This document shows positions 34,491 to 44,907 of a stretch of DNA of 64,000 nt, piece after piece; position 1 is the stretch's first letter; each line of letters opens with the position of its first letter. This DNA is from Nitrosomonadales bacterium (GTDB lineage Bacteria > Pseudomonadota > Gammaproteobacteria > Burkholderiales > Gallionellaceae): contig JACPYR010000030.1 in assembly GCA_016195965.1 (NCBI GenBank), forward strand, positions 1-64,000, given 5' to 3'. The notes under the pieces were generated by a model that was not told the DNA's origin, searched no databases, and worked only from the letters and a program-made list of their open reading frames with translations. A program made the position numbers and the translations under genes.

Positions 34491-36001
34491 GTTCCTCATT
34501 GCATCAATGGGCTGGCGAGCAATTGGCCGCACTGAAAGTGCCGGTTACTCGGCTGGTGACCGACAGCCGGACAATTGAGCGCGGCGACATTTTTGTTGCC
34601 TATCCGGGGGAGAAGACGGATGGGCGACAGTTCATCGCATCAGCGATCGAACGGGGTGCAAATGCGGTGATATGGGAAGCGCAGCATTTCCAATGGGATG
34701 CGGCATGGCAAATCCCGAATCTCGCCGTGAATGATTTACGCCACAAGGCTGGCTGGCTGGCTGATGCCGCGTATGGCATGCCGTCGAAAAAATTGTGGAT
34801 GGTAGGCATCACCGGAACCAATGGCAAGACTTCAACCAGTCATTGGATAGCCCATGCATTGAATGAGACCGGTAAGCGATGCGCATTAATCGGTACCCTG
34901 GGCAACGGCTATGCCGGGGCGTTGCAGGCCAGTGCGAATACGACGCCGGATGCGATACGCGTGCATGGCTTGCTGGCCGACTATGTGAGTGATGGCGCGC
35001 AGGCGGTGGCCATGGAGGTGTCGTCGAATGCGCTGTCGCAGGGCCGCGTGAATGCGGTGCGCTTTGATGTGGCGATGCTGACCAATTTGAGCCGCGATCA
35101 TCTTGATTACCACGGCGACATGCAAAGTTATGCGGATGCCAAGCGCAAGCTGTTCGACTGGCAGCAGCTGAAATTTGTGGTGCTGAATCTGGACGATGCC
35201 TATGGCATGGAACTGGCCGAGCAGCTGCGGGATACCGATGCGGAAATAATTGGTTACGGTTTGGGCGACCGCGCATTGCAATTCGCGGAGCGAATGGGTT
35301 TGCGCATGGTCTATGCAAATATGCTGGAAATGACCGGCCATGGCCTGCGGCTGAATGTGCACTCCAGTTGGGGGACGTCTGAATTGAACAGCGAGCTGGT
35401 CGGACGATTCAATGCGGCGAACTTGTTGGGAGCGCTGGCGGTATTGCTGGTGAGCGGGGTGGCGTTGCCGGACGCGGTTAGGTCATTGGGCCGGGTGCAG
35501 CCGGTCGCCGGACGTATGCAGCGTCTGGGCAGTGTGCGGCAGCCGACGGTGGTGGTCGATTACGCGCATACGCCGGACGCATTGGAAAAGGTGTTGCAGG
35601 CATTGCGTGAGATCGGCGACAGTGCGGGCGGAAAAGTAGTTTGCGTGTTCGGTTGCGGTGGTGATCGGGACAGGGGCAAGCGCGCCATGATGGGCATGGT
35701 GGCGGAGAAATTTTCGGATTTCTGCATCGTCACCTCCGACAATCCCCGCAGCGAGAATCCGCGCGAAATCATCGCGGAAATTGTCAATGGCATGCATGAA
35801 GAAAACCACGCAATCATCATGGATCGCGCTGCCGCGATTCAACATGCCATCAGGCATGCGCGGCAAGAAGACACCATATTGATTGCCGGCAAGGGGCACG
35901 AAGATTACCAGGAGATCAATGGCGTGAAACAGCCGTTCAGCGATGTGCTGGTTGCGCAACAAATGTTGCAGGGCTGGAGCGAACCGGGGGTGGGCGCATG
36001 A
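34487..36001 (+). CDS. murE: UDP-MurNAc-tripeptide ligase MurE
   Basis: A 504-residue Mur ligase. ATP loop GITGTNGKTSTS near 106-117, the carbamoylated-lysine region, and SDNPRSENP near the C-terminal domain, the sequence that marks meso-diaminopimelate specificity. It adds mDAP to UDP-MurNAc-L-Ala-D-Glu. It overlaps ftsI and murF by 4 bp (ATGA). Confidence 0.96.
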   Translation: MSSSLHQWAGEQLAALKVPVTRLVTDSRTIERGDIFVAYPGEKTDGRQFIASAIERGANAVIWEAQHFQWDAAWQIPNLAVNDLRHKAGWLADAAYGMPSKKLWMVGITGTNGKTSTSHWIAHALNETGKRCALIGTLGNGYAGALQASANTTPDAIRVHGLLADYVSDGAQAVAMEVSSNALSQGRVNAVRFDVAMLTNLSRDHLDYHGDMQSYADAKRKLFDWQQLKFVVLNLDDAYGMELAEQLRDTDAEIIGYGLGDRALQFAERMGLRMVYANMLEMTGHGLRLNVHSSWGTSELNSELVGRFNAANLLGALAVLLVSGVALPDAVRSLGRVQPVAGRMQRLGSVRQPTVVVDYAHTPDALEKVLQALREIGDSAGGKVVCVFGCGGDRDRGKRAMMGMVAEKFSDFCIVTSDNPRSENPREIIAEIVNGMHEENHAIIMDRAAAIQHAIRHARQEDTILIAGKGHEDYQEINGVKQPFSDVLVAQQMLQGWSEPGVGA

Positions 36002-37395
36002 TGCTGCTGTCGCAAGCCGCGCAGGTTCTCGGCGGCCAATTGGTGGGCGAGGACGTGCGCTTTACTGCCGTCACCAGCGATAGTCGGAAATTGTCGCCGG
36101 GTGACTTGTTTGTCGCGTTGCGCGGAGAGCATTTCGATGGAGCGACGTTTGTCGCATCCGCCGCGCGGGCGGGCGCGGTAGCGTCATTGGTCAACGCGGA
36201 TAGCTACCGGGGAGAAGAGGTAGGCAGTCCGTTGCTGTTGGTGAAAGATACGCGCGTTGCGCTGGGAGAGTTGGCGGCGCATTGGCGTAAACAGTTCGAT
36301 ATCCCGCTGGTGGCCATCACCGGCAGTAACGGCAAAACGACGGTGAAGGAAATGCTGACCAGCATATTGCGCGCTGCGGCCGGAAGCGCGGATGCGGTGC
36401 TTGCAACTCAGGGGAATTTCAATAATGACATCGGCATGCCGCTGACCTTGCTCAGGCTGAACGCTGCGCATCGCTATGCGGTGATCGAAATGGGCATGAA
36501 TCATCCGGGCGAGATTCATTACCTGACACAACTCGCCACGCCGGATGTGGCGTTGATCAATAACGCCAGCGGTGCGCATCTGGAAGGGCTGGGATCGGTG
36601 GAGGGGGTGGCGCAGGCTAAAGGCGAAATATTTTCCGGGTTAAAACACCATGGCACGGCAGTCATCAATGCGGATGACGCCCATGCGCCGTTGTGGCGTG
36701 CGCTGGCGGGGGCGCATCCCTTGCTTGAATTCGGATTGAACCCTGAAGCGGATGTGAGCGGGGTATGGCAGCCGCACGGATATGGATTGCGCCTGGAGGT
36801 GAGTGCCCCTCAGGGAAAATTTATGGCGGACTTGCAGGTCCCGGGTGAGCACAATGCACGCAACGCGCTGGCCGCGACGGCTGCGGCATCCGTGCTGAAT
36901 ATTCCGCTGGAAACCATAGTTGCCGGACTGGAAAAATTCAGCGGTGTAGCCGGGCGTTTGCAATATAAAGCGGCGATCAATGGAGCCGTGCTGATTGACG
37001 ATACCTACAACGCCAATCCTGCTTCGATGCGAGCCGCGATCAGCGTGCTGGCGCAAGCCGGAGGCAAGCGCATCCTGGTGCTGGGCGATATGGGCGAATT
37101 GGGTAACGATGCCGCGATATTCCATGCCGAAATCGGCGGGGAGGCGAAACGGGCCGGGATAGAGAAATTGTATGCGCTGGGCGAATTGAGCAGCAATGCA
37201 GTCCGCGAGTTTGGCGGCGGCGCGCAGCACTTCGGGTGTATTGAAGATTTGCAGGCGTTGCTGGAAAAGGAATTGGACGAAAACACCGCAGTTTTGGTGA
37301 AGGGGTCGCGCTTCATGAAAATGGAGCGCTTGGTGTATGGTTTGGAGGCAGGGAGAGGCAATGCCGCTCCCGCACAGGAGAAAACATGCTGCTAG
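35998..37395 (+). CDS. murF: UDP-MurNAc-tripeptide:D-Ala-D-Ala ligase MurF
   Basis: A 465-residue Mur ligase with [15 protein letters not shown] near 107-121, [11 protein letters not shown] near 162-172 and [14 protein letters not shown] near 331-344, the MurF signature. It adds D-Ala-D-Ala to complete the pentapeptide. The roughly 15-residue C-terminal tail ([14 protein letters not shown]) is unusual and poorly conserved. It overlaps mraY by 10 bp. Confidence 0.95.
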   Translation: MMLLSQAAQVLGGQLVGEDVRFTAVTSDSRKLSPGDLFVALRGEHFDGATFVASAARAGAVASLVNADSYRGEEVGSPLLLVKDTRVALGELAAHWRKQFDIPLVAITGSNGKTTVKEMLTSILRAAAGSADAVLATQGNFNNDIGMPLTLLRLNAAHRYAVIEMGMNHPGEIHYLTQLATPDVALINNASGAHLEGLGSVEGVAQAKGEIFSGLKHHGTAVINADDAHAPLWRALAGAHPLLEFGLNPEADVSGVWQPHGYGLRLEVSAPQGKFMADLQVPGEHNARNALAATAAASVLNIPLETIVAGLEKFSGVAGRLQYKAAINGAVLIDDTYNANPASMRAAISVLAQAGGKRILVLGDMGELGNDAAIFHAEIGGEAKRAGIEKLYALGELSSNAVREFGGGAQHFGCIEDLQALLEKELDENTAVLVKGSRFMKMERLVYGLEAGRGNAAPAQEKTCC

Positions 37396-38471
37396 CGCTT
37401 ACCCAATGGTTGGCACAGGATGTCAGGTTCTTCAGCGTGTTTAATTACATCACGCTGCGCACGGTGTTCGCGGCAATGACCGCGCTGGGGATTTCGTTCA
37501 TGGTCGGGCCAATGATGATACGGAAATTGACCGCATACAAGATCGGACAATCGGTGCGCAACGACGGGCCGCAGACACATCTGGTCAAGGCAGGTACGCC
37601 AACGATGGGAGGCGCGCTGATCCTGACCTCGATAGCAATCACCACATTGTTGTGGGGAGATTTGCACAACCATTACGTATGGGTGGTGTTGCTTACCACC
37701 CTGAGCTTTGGCGTGATCGGCTGGGTGGATGATTACCGCAAGGTGGTGCATCGCAACCCCAAGGGTTTGTCGGCCAGGGCCAAGATGGGCTGGCAGTCCA
37801 TCATCGCATTGATAGTCGGAATTTACTTGTGGAAAAGCGCCAGCGTGCCTGCCAACACCGAACTCATCGTGCCATTCCTGAAATTTGTGGTGTTTCCTCT
37901 GGGTGCATTTCTGTTTGTAATGTTGACTTACCTGGTCATTGTGGGCACCAGCAATGCAGTCAATTTGACCGATGGTCTGGACGGTCTGGCCATCATGCCG
38001 ACGGTGATGGTGAGCAGTGCGCTGGCGATATTCGCTTATGTGGCGGGTCATGCGGTGTTCTCGAAATATCTCGGTATTCCATTTATCCCCGGCGCGGGCG
38101 AGTTGGCGGTGTTTTGCGGAGCGATTGCCGGGGCCGGGTTGGCGTTTCTGTGGTTCAACGCATATCCAGCAGAGGTGTTCATGGGGGATGTCGGCGCGCT
38201 GGCATTGGGTGCGGCATTGGGCACGGTGGCGGTGATTGTGCGCCAGGAATTGGTGCTGTTCATCATGGGTGGTGTGTTCGTGGTCGAGGCCGTCTCGGTG
38301 ATGATACAGGTGGCATCGTTCAAGCTGACCGGCAAGCGCGTCTTCCGCATGGCGCCATTGCATCATCACTATGAGTTGAAGGGCTGGAAGGAGACGCAGG
38401 TCGTCGTCCGGTTCTGGATTATCACGATGTTGTTGGTGTTGTTGGGCTTGGCGACTTTGAAACTGAGGTAG
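37386..38471 (+). CDS. mraY: Phospho-MurNAc-pentapeptide transferase MraY
   Basis: A 361-residue membrane enzyme with about ten helices. The catalytic DD pair region is GWVDDYRKV near 114-122, [11 protein letters not shown] near 193-203 binds nucleotide/metal, and [12 protein letters not shown] near 320-331 is the family HHH signature. It makes lipid I from UDP-MurNAc-pentapeptide and undecaprenyl phosphate. Confidence 0.96.
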   Translation: MLLALTQWLAQDVRFFSVFNYITLRTVFAAMTALGISFMVGPMMIRKLTAYKIGQSVRNDGPQTHLVKAGTPTMGGALILTSIAITTLLWGDLHNHYVWVVLLTTLSFGVIGWVDDYRKVVHRNPKGLSARAKMGWQSIIALIVGIYLWKSASVPANTELIVPFLKFVVFPLGAFLFVMLTYLVIVGTSNAVNLTDGLDGLAIMPTVMVSSALAIFAYVAGHAVFSKYLGIPFIPGAGELAVFCGAIAGAGLAFLWFNAYPAEVFMGDVGALALGAALGTVAVIVRQELVLFIMGGVFVVEAVSVMIQVASFKLTGKRVFRMAPLHHHYELKGWKETQVVVRFWIITMLLVLLGLATLKLR

Positions 38472-38480
38472 GGCAGCCGT

Positions 38481-38544
38481 AGTCGTTAGTCGCTGGTTAT
38501 TAGTTGGCGTTGTCCGCTGCGCGGGCTTTGTTTAACTAACGACT
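38481..38544 (+). repeat. Inverted repeat between mraY and murD
   Basis: AGTCGTTAGT (38481-38490) pairs perfectly with ACTAACGACT (38535-38544) around a 44-nt loop. It occupies one of the few gaps in the cluster (89 bp) and may be a remnant repeat or a weak mRNA-processing or attenuation site. Confidence 0.5.
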
Positions 38545-38560
38545 GCATTCAGGAGATACA

Positions 38561-39946
38561 TTGAAAGATTGGTCAGACAAACAAGTGCTGGTGCTCGGTC
38601 TGGGAGAGACCGGGCTCTCCCTTGTGCGCTGGTTAAGTGCGCAGGGCGCGCGCGTGCGCGTCGCAGACAGCCGCTACAATCCGCCGGGCCTGGATATGCT
38701 GCACAGCAGCTTTCCGGATGCGGATATCCGTTGCGGCGCATTCGATGACAGTTTGCTGGAGGGTATAACAAGTATCGCCATCAGTCCGGGCGTGCCGCTG
38801 GCCGACCCATTTGTACAGCGCGCGATTGCGCACGGAATTCCTGTCGAAGGCGACATCGAATTGTTCGCGCAACAACTCGGGAAAAGGGATGCGGCACAGG
38901 GGAGTCGCGTGATCGCGATCACGGGTTCCAACGGCAAGACGACGGTCACCAGCATGATCGCGCATCTGTGCCGGGCAGCGGGCAAGGATGCGGTGGCGGC
39001 GGGCAACATTTCCCCGGCGGTGCTAGATGTGGTGCTGGAGCGCGGCGCTCGTCAGCCTGGTGTGTGGGTATTGGAGTTGTCCAGCTTTCAGCTTGAAACC
39101 ACTTCGGGTTTGAGGGCGGATGCCGCAACAGTGCTGAACATCAGCGAAGACCACCTCGATCGATATGCCGATATGGACGCATACGCTGCCGCCAAGGCGC
39201 GGATTTTGGTGGGTTGCGGCACGCAGGTGCTGAATCGGGATGATGTGCGCAGCATGGGCGCGGCAAGTGCTGGTCGCCCGATCGTCACGTTCGGTTTGAA
39301 TAGGCCGGCAAATCCAGGTGATTTCGGAATAGAGCGGGATAATGGTGAAACCTGGCTGGTGCAAGGTTCGCAACGTTTGCTTAAGGCCGGCGAGTTGCAG
39401 GTGGCGGGGCTGCACAACGTGGCGAATGCATTGGCTACACTGGCATTGTGCCGTGCGATAGATATACCCATGCCGGCCTTGCTAGTTGCGTTGCGCACTT
39501 TCAGGGGGTTGCCGCATCGCGTGGAGCGTGTGGCAGAAATTGCCGGCGTGACATATTACGATGACTCCAAGGGCACCAACGTCGGCGCGACCATCGCAGC
39601 GTTGCAGGGGTTGGGGCGCAAGGCGGTGCTGATAGCCGGCGGCGAGGGCAAAGGGCAGGACTTTGCTCCGCTTAATCCCGTGGTGGCGCAACATGCGCGC
39701 GCGGTAGTATTGATCGGACGCGATGCGCCGCTGATTTTGCACGCGTTACAGGGATGCGGTGTAGCGGTGACGCGAGCCCGGGACATGAGGGAGGCTGTGC
39801 AGCAGGCATCCGGGTTGGCGCAAAGCGGCGATGCGGTATTGTTGTCGCCTGCCTGCGCCAGTTTCGATATGTTCCGTAACTATGAACATCGCGCGGAAGT
39901 GTATGTGCAAGCGGTGCAGCAGCTGGAGGGCGCATGGCATCATTAG
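38561..39946 (+). CDS. murD: UDP-MurNAc-L-Ala:D-Glu ligase MurD
   Basis: A 461-residue Mur ligase starting with TTG at 38561. Its ribosome-binding site AGGAG at 38551-38555 is well placed, and the N-terminus [19 protein letters not shown] is the usual MurD Rossmann fold, so the TTG start is firm. ATP loop [14 protein letters not shown] near 112-125; [11 protein letters not shown] near 329-339. The 3' end overlaps ftsW by 13 bp. Confidence 0.95.
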   Translation: MKDWSDKQVLVLGLGETGLSLVRWLSAQGARVRVADSRYNPPGLDMLHSSFPDADIRCGAFDDSLLEGITSIAISPGVPLADPFVQRAIAHGIPVEGDIELFAQQLGKRDAAQGSRVIAITGSNGKTTVTSMIAHLCRAAGKDAVAAGNISPAVLDVVLERGARQPGVWVLELSSFQLETTSGLRADAATVLNISEDHLDRYADMDAYAAAKARILVGCGTQVLNRDDVRSMGAASAGRPIVTFGLNRPANPGDFGIERDNGETWLVQGSQRLLKAGELQVAGLHNVANALATLALCRAIDIPMPALLVALRTFRGLPHRVERVAEIAGVTYYDDSKGTNVGATIAALQGLGRKAVLIAGGEGKGQDFAPLNPVVAQHARAVVLIGRDAPLILHALQGCGVAVTRARDMREAVQQASGLAQSGDAVLLSPACASFDMFRNYEHRAEVYVQAVQQLEGAWHH

Positions 39947-41097
39947 TCAAGACACGCGCCCGCCCGCCGCAAGCCCAGTTCGACGAGTTGCTGATTTGGG
40001 TGTTGATCGGCTTGCTCGCGCTCGGTCTGGTGATGGTGTACTCGGCCTCGATCGCGACTGCCGAAGCCAATAAATTTACCGCCTACCAAGCCACTTACTA
40101 CTTGGCGAGGCACGGGGTGTTTATCGTCGTGGGGCTGATAGCCGGGCTGTTCGCCTTTCAAATGCCGGTGCAGACGTGGCAGAACTACGCGCCTTATTTG
40201 TTTCTGGCCGGAGCGGCGCTGCTGGTGTTGGTGCTGATCCCCCACATCGGACGAGAAGTGAATGGCAGTCGCCGCTGGCTATCCTTGTTTGTCATCAATT
40301 TGCAGCCTTCCGAATTGATGAAGCTGTTCGCCGTGCTGTATGCCGCCGATTACACCGTGCGCAAGGGTAAGGTCGGACACTTGTTCAGGAAGGCGTTCGT
40401 GCCGATGTTGGTGGTGATGGTGCTGGTCGGCGGTTTGTTGTTGCAGGAACCTGACATGGGTGCTTTTGTGGTGATCCTGTCGATCGCGTTCTGCACCTTG
40501 TGGCTGGGCGGCTTCAATCTCAAAGTATTCATTGCTCTGCTGGTGGCGTTGCCGCTGGCGTTTGCCGCGCTGATTTTTTCCTCCCCCTACCGGATGCAGC
40601 GCGTCATTGGATTTATGGACCCCTGGTCTGACCCGTACGGCAAGGGCTATCAATTGAGCCATGCGCTGATCGCTTTCGGGCGCGGCGAATGGCTGGGTGT
40701 GGGTCTGGGTGGCAGCGTGGAAAAGTTGTTCTACTTGCCGGAAGCTCATACCGACTTCCTGATGGCGGTGATAGCGGAAGAGTTGGGGCTGGTCGGCGTG
40801 GCGGCTGTCATTGCGCTATTTGCGCTGCTGGTGGTGCGCGCATTTCAGATCGGTCGCCATGCTGCGTTTCTTGAGCGCAACTACTCCGCGCTGGTCGCGC
40901 AGGGGATAGGCGTGTGGATAGGCGCGCAGGCAATGATAAATATCGGCGTGAACATGGGGGTGCTGCCGACCAAAGGTTTGACCCTGCCGTTCCTGAGCTT
41001 TGGTGGAAGTGGCATCGTCGTAAATTGCGTGGCCGCCGCCGTGCTGCTGCGGGTTGACTTCGAGAATCGACGGATTGCGCGGGGACTACCTGTATGA
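39934..41097 (+). CDS. ftsW: Septal peptidoglycan glycosyltransferase FtsW
   Basis: A 387-residue SEDS-family membrane protein with about ten helices. Conserved [13 protein letters not shown] near 107-119 and the C-terminal [16 protein letters not shown] near 347-362 contain the SEDS signatures. It polymerises glycan strands with FtsI. No murG follows directly: a repeat hairpin and a leader ORF intervene. Confidence 0.95.
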   Translation: MASLVKTRARPPQAQFDELLIWVLIGLLALGLVMVYSASIATAEANKFTAYQATYYLARHGVFIVVGLIAGLFAFQMPVQTWQNYAPYLFLAGAALLVLVLIPHIGREVNGSRRWLSLFVINLQPSELMKLFAVLYAADYTVRKGKVGHLFRKAFVPMLVVMVLVGGLLLQEPDMGAFVVILSIAFCTLWLGGFNLKVFIALLVALPLAFAALIFSSPYRMQRVIGFMDPWSDPYGKGYQLSHALIAFGRGEWLGVGLGGSVEKLFYLPEAHTDFLMAVIAEELGLVGVAAVIALFALLVVRAFQIGRHAAFLERNYSALVAQGIGVWIGAQAMINIGVNMGVLPTKGLTLPFLSFGGSGIVVNCVAAAVLLRVDFENRRIARGLPV

Positions 41098-41115
41098 GCC
41101 AGGAAAAACAAATTA

Positions 41116-41166
41116 GCCACAGAGAACACGGAGAACAACCAACACTCTCTCTGTGTTCTATGTGGC
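41116..41166. repeat. CACAGAG/CTCTGTG inverted repeat, copy B, in the dcw cluster
   Basis: GCCACAGAGAACACGGAGA and the right arm CTCTCTGTGTTCTATGTGGC form an imperfect long stem with a short loop between ftsW and the murG leader ORF. It belongs to the same family as 29608-29723 and 56434-56518. Confidence 0.75.
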
Positions 41167-41185
41167 AAGGTTTTGGGATTTTGCA

Positions 41186-41311
41186 ATGAGCCGCTCAATA
41201 CTGATCATGGCAGGCGGAACCGGCGGCCATATTTTTGGTTACGACATAACGCGTGCTGTGCACGTATTAGTCTGCGCCGGAAATATGACCGGTTTGGGAG
41301 GTGTTCAGTGA
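41186..41311 (+). CDS. Leader ORF duplicating the murG N-terminus
   Basis: A 41-codon ORF, too short for the track. It starts [17 protein letters not shown], equal to MurG residues 1-17 except Ser2 for Asn2. It then diverges (GYDITRAVHVLVC...) and stops at TGA 41309-41311. The murG GTG at 41308 overlaps that stop (GTGA), so murG translation could be coupled to the leader. Over 51 nt the two copies differ at 11 positions, 9 of them synonymous. The peptide holds only the first glycine-rich loop of MurG and cannot be an enzyme. It may be a relic of recombination, a coupling leader, or an assembly artefact. Confidence 0.65.
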   Translation: MSRSILIMAGGTGGHIFGYDITRAVHVLVCAGNMTGLGGVQ

Positions 41312-42387
41312 ACCGCTCCATTTTAATTATGGCTGGAGGTACAGGCGGCCATATTTTTCCGGCGCTTGCGGTGGCGGACATTTTGCGCGCGCAGGGTTGG
41401 AAGGTGACCTGGTTGGGTGCGCCGCGAAGCATGGAAGCCGATCTGGTTCCGCGTCATGGATATGAAATGGCGTGGGTGAATTTTTCCGGGGTGCGTGGCA
41501 AGGGTTTGCTGAGAATGTTGCGGCTACCGTTCAATCTGCTGGAGGCAATGTGGCAAAGCGCGTCTGCGATATTGCGCCACCGCCCCGACGTGGTGCTGGG
41601 CATGGGCGGCTACATCACATTCCCGGGCGGCATGATGGCGGCATTGCTGCGTCGTCCGCTGATAATCCATGAGCAAAATTCCATTGCCGGATTGAGCAAT
41701 AAAGTATTGGCGCACCTCGCGAAAAAAGTGCTGGGCGGGTTCCCCGATGTGCTGGCGAATTCTCTGTGGTGTGGCAATCCGGTGCGCAGCGATATTGCCG
41801 CGTTGCCCGAGCCCCAGCGACGCTATGACGCACGCGATGGAAAATTGAATGTGCTGGTGGTGGGCGGCAGTCTGGGCGCCAAGGCGCTCAACGAAGTACT
41901 GCCGCAAGCGCTTGCGCTGTTGCCGCAGGATGTGCGCCCCAAGGTGTTGCATCAAACCGGCAAGCAAAATTTTGAGGCCGTGCAGCGGGCGTATCAACAA
42001 GCCGGCGTGCAGGCGGATATCAAGCCGTTTGTGGATGAAATGGCCAGGCATTATGCCGATGCCGACCTGGTGATTTGTCGCGCGGGAGCACTGACGATAG
42101 CGGAACTCGCCGCGGCGGGGGTGGCGAGCATATTGATTCCGTTCCCGTTCGCGGTTGACGATCATCAGACCCGCAATGCGGAATTCCTGAGCAAGCGCGG
42201 CGCGGCGGTGCTGCTGCCGCAGAACGAACTCAGCGCGGAAAAACTGGCGCGGCTGTTAAGCGATCTGATGGAAGGCGGCTCGGGGCGCGAAAAATTATTG
42301 GCCATGGCGCGCAAGGCGCGCGACCAGGCGAAGGCAGATGCTGCGCAAAATGTCGCGCAAGTGTGTATGGAGTTGGCGGAAGCATGA
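41308..42387 (+). CDS. murG: MurG N-acetylglucosaminyltransferase (lipid II synthesis)
   Basis: A 359-residue peripheral membrane GT-B enzyme that adds GlcNAc to lipid [17 protein letters not shown] near 8-23 is the acceptor-side glycine loop, [16 protein letters not shown] near 97-112 and [15 protein letters not shown] near 259-273 are conserved. It starts at GTG 41308 after GGGAGGTG; the track ORF beginning at 41173 covers leader codons in another sense and is not the protein start. Full-length and intact. Confidence 0.94.
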   Translation: MNRSILIMAGGTGGHIFPALAVADILRAQGWKVTWLGAPRSMEADLVPRHGYEMAWVNFSGVRGKGLLRMLRLPFNLLEAMWQSASAILRHRPDVVLGMGGYITFPGGMMAALLRRPLIIHEQNSIAGLSNKVLAHLAKKVLGGFPDVLANSLWCGNPVRSDIAALPEPQRRYDARDGKLNVLVVGGSLGAKALNEVLPQALALLPQDVRPKVLHQTGKQNFEAVQRAYQQAGVQADIKPFVDEMARHYADADLVICRAGALTIAELAAAGVASILIPFPFAVDDHQTRNAEFLSKRGAAVLLPQNELSAEKLARLLSDLMEGGSGREKLLAMARKARDQAKADAAQNVAQVCMELAEA

Positions 42388-42469
42388 AGACACGGCGCGA
42401 AGCGACTGGTTGCGGAGCAGGCTCACCTTCAGGGTATGCCGAAGCCAAACATATTCATGGGGCTGTATC

Positions 42470-43921
42470 GTGAAACATAAAGTTAAAAATTTGCACTTCG
42501 TGGGCATCGGTGGGTCCGGCATGAGCGGGATCGCCGAGGTTTTGCTCAACCTGGGCTTTCAGGTGAGCGGTTCAGATCTGGCGGAAAGTGTGGTTACCAA
42601 GAGGCTCAAAAAACTTGGAGCGACGATAGCGATAGGCCATTCCGAGCAGAACCTGACCAAGGCAGATGCGGTGGTGGTTTCGACAGCGGTAAAGGCGGAC
42701 AACCCGGAGGTGGTGGAGGCACGGGCACGCCGCATTCCGGTAGTGCCGCGCGCGATGATGCTGGCCGAGTTGATGCGTCTGCGCCAGGGCATTGCGGTAG
42801 CGGGGACGCACGGCAAGACCACGACTACTTCGCTTACGGCCAGCGTACTGGCGAAGGGCGGTTTCGATCCGACCTTTGTGATCGGTGGAAAACTCAACAG
42901 CAGCGGCAGCAATGCCAAGCTGGGCACCGGCGAGTTCATCGTGGTCGAGGCCGACGAGTCCGATGCTTCGTTCCTGTATTTGCAGCCGATATTGGCGGTG
43001 GTCACCAACATCGATGCCGATCATATGGAAACCTATGGTCACGATTTCGAAAAGCTCAAGCAGGCATTCGTGGATTTCGTCGAGCATTTGCCGTTCTATG
43101 GCAGGGCTATGCTGTGCGTGGACGACGCCACGGTGCGGGATATTCTGCCGCGCATCAGCAAGCCAGTGACGACATACGGCATCAGCGAAGAGGCGCAGAT
43201 ACGTGCTGTCAATGTGCGTCATCAGGGCGGGCAGATGCGCTTCACGGCACAGTGTCGCCAGAACGGAGCGCCCAAGGATATAGACATCACGCTGAATCTG
43301 GCGGGCATGCATAACGTGTTGAATGCGCTCGCGGCGATTGCGATCGCATTGGAAGTGGGCGTGGCAGATGACGCGATCATCGCGGCACTGGGGGAATTTC
43401 AGGGTGTCGGCAGACGCTTCCAGCGATACGGTGAAATTCCCTTGCCCGATGGCGGCAGCTTCACGCTGATCGACGATTACGGGCATCACCCGGTAGAAAT
43501 GCAGGCGACGCTGGCTGCGGTACGCGGAGCGTTTCCCGGCAAGCGTCTGGTGCTGGCATTCCAGCCGCATCGTTACACGCGGACGCGCGATTTGTTCGAG
43601 GACTTCGTGCGAGTGCTGTGCAGCGTGGATGCGCTGGTGCTGGCCGAAGTCTATGCGGCGGGAGAACCCGCAATCGTGGCGGCGGACGGGCGTGCGTTGA
43701 TGCATGCCTTGCGTGTGGCGGGGCAAAGCGAGGCGGTGTTTGTCGAAGATATCCAGCAGATGCCCAGAGCGATCATGCAGATGGCTAGGGATGGGGATGT
43801 GGTCATCACGATGGGTGCGGGTTCGATAGGCAGTACGCCGAATAAATTGCTGGGAAAAAATGATGGTGATGTGACCGGCAAAATGCCTGCGATGCAGCCA
43901 CAACGTTTGGGTGAGCCATGA
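42470..43921 (+). CDS. murC: UDP-MurNAc:L-Ala ligase MurC
   Basis: A 483-residue Mur ligase. N-terminal [16 protein letters not shown] near 11-26, ATP loop [13 protein letters not shown] near 109-121, [14 protein letters not shown] near 331-344. It adds the first L-Ala to UDP-MurNAc. The start is GTG at 42470 with GGGG upstream; the track start at 42338 overlaps murG and is not supported. The C-terminal tail after NKLLGKN (about 20 residues) is variable. The stop overlaps murB (ATGA). Confidence 0.94.
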   Translation: MKHKVKNLHFVGIGGSGMSGIAEVLLNLGFQVSGSDLAESVVTKRLKKLGATIAIGHSEQNLTKADAVVVSTAVKADNPEVVEARARRIPVVPRAMMLAELMRLRQGIAVAGTHGKTTTTSLTASVLAKGGFDPTFVIGGKLNSSGSNAKLGTGEFIVVEADESDASFLYLQPILAVVTNIDADHMETYGHDFEKLKQAFVDFVEHLPFYGRAMLCVDDATVRDILPRISKPVTTYGISEEAQIRAVNVRHQGGQMRFTAQCRQNGAPKDIDITLNLAGMHNVLNALAAIAIALEVGVADDAIIAALGEFQGVGRRFQRYGEIPLPDGGSFTLIDDYGHHPVEMQATLAAVRGAFPGKRLVLAFQPHRYTRTRDLFEDFVRVLCSVDALVLAEVYAAGEPAIVAADGRALMHALRVAGQSEAVFVEDIQQMPRAIMQMARDGDVVITMGAGSIGSTPNKLLGKNDGDVTGKMPAMQPQRLGEP

Positions 43922-44907
43922 ACATGACAGAGCCGCAACATTTCACCGGTGAGGCATTGCGGGGCAAGTTGAGCCGCGATGTGGAGATGCGCAAGCACAC
44001 CAGTTGGCGTGCCGGCGGTTTGGCTGCCCGCATGTACCAACCCGCCGATCTGGAGGACTTGCTGGTGTTCCTGCGCGCCCTGCCGGTTGACGAGCCGCTG
44101 TATGCGGTTGGGCTGGGCAGCAACCTGCTGGTGCGCGATGGCGGGTTGCGCGGCACGGTGCTGATGCTGCATGGGACATTGAGCGCGTTGCACTTGGAAA
44201 TGGATGGCAGCGTCTATGCGGAAACCGGGGTGCCGGGAGCGAAGCTGGCGCGTTTTGCCGCGTTGCACAATTTGCGTGGAGCGGAATTTTTTGCCGGGAT
44301 TCCCGGCACGCTGGGTGGGATGCTGGCGATGAATGCCGGATGCTACGGCTGCGAGACCTGGGAGCGGGTGGTGCGCGTGCAAAGCGTGACCCGGCAGGGT
44401 GAAGTGCATGTGCGTACGCCAGCGGACTACGAGATCGGATACCGGAGTGTGAAGAGGATAGGGGAGCAGGGAGCGGGGAGCGAGGAGTGCGGAGCGCAAT
44501 CCGGTCGTGTTCTATCCTCAATCCCCGATCCACGCTCACCGGAAGAATTTTTTGTCTCCGCGACGATGAAGTTCGAGGCAGGCGACGGCGATGCCGCGAG
44601 ACTAGCGATTAAGGAGTTGCTGGGCAAGCGCATCGCCAGCCAGCCGCTGAATCTGCCGAATGCCGGCTCGGTGTTCCGCAATCCGCCGGGCGACCATGCG
44701 GCACGTTTGATCGAGCAATGCGGCTTGAAAGGGAAGCAGATCGGGGGGGCGCAGGTGTCGGAGAAACATGCCAACTTTATTGTGAACACCGGCGGTGCGA
44801 CCGCTGCAGATATCGAGAATTTGATCGGTGAAGTGCAAGCCACGGTCGCCGCGCAGACTGGGGTGCAACTACATCCCGAAGTAAAAATTATTGGTGAAGC
44901 GAAATGA
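43918..44907 (+). CDS. murB: UDP-N-acetylenolpyruvylglucosamine reductase MurB
   Basis: A 329-residue FAD enzyme making UDP-MurNAc. FAD loop [13 protein letters not shown] near 63-75, [18 protein letters not shown] near 129-146, GYRS near 176 and the C-terminal [19 protein letters not shown] with catalytic Glu. About 28 residues ([19 protein letters not shown]...) are inserted between GYRSVK and [12 protein letters not shown], encoded by a GAGGATAG/CTATCCTC-bounded sequence of repeat type. The frame stays open, and the loop is probably outside the active site. Confidence 0.93.
   Translation: MNMTEPQHFTGEALRGKLSRDVEMRKHTSWRAGGLAARMYQPADLEDLLVFLRALPVDEPLYAVGLGSNLLVRDGGLRGTVLMLHGTLSALHLEMDGSVYAETGVPGAKLARFAALHNLRGAEFFAGIPGTLGGMLAMNAGCYGCETWERVVRVQSVTRQGEVHVRTPADYEIGYRSVKRIGEQGAGSEECGAQSGRVLSSIPDPRSPEEFFVSATMKFEAGDGDAARLAIKELLGKRIASQPLNLPNAGSVFRNPPGDHAARLIEQCGLKGKQIGGAQVSEKHANFIVNTGGATAADIENLIGEVQATVAAQTGVQLHPEVKIIGEAK

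Noticed and set aside
41173-41307. N-terminal extension of murG in the ORF track
   Set aside because: MurG homology begins at the GTG at 41308. The upstream region encodes the duplicated leader in a different frame.
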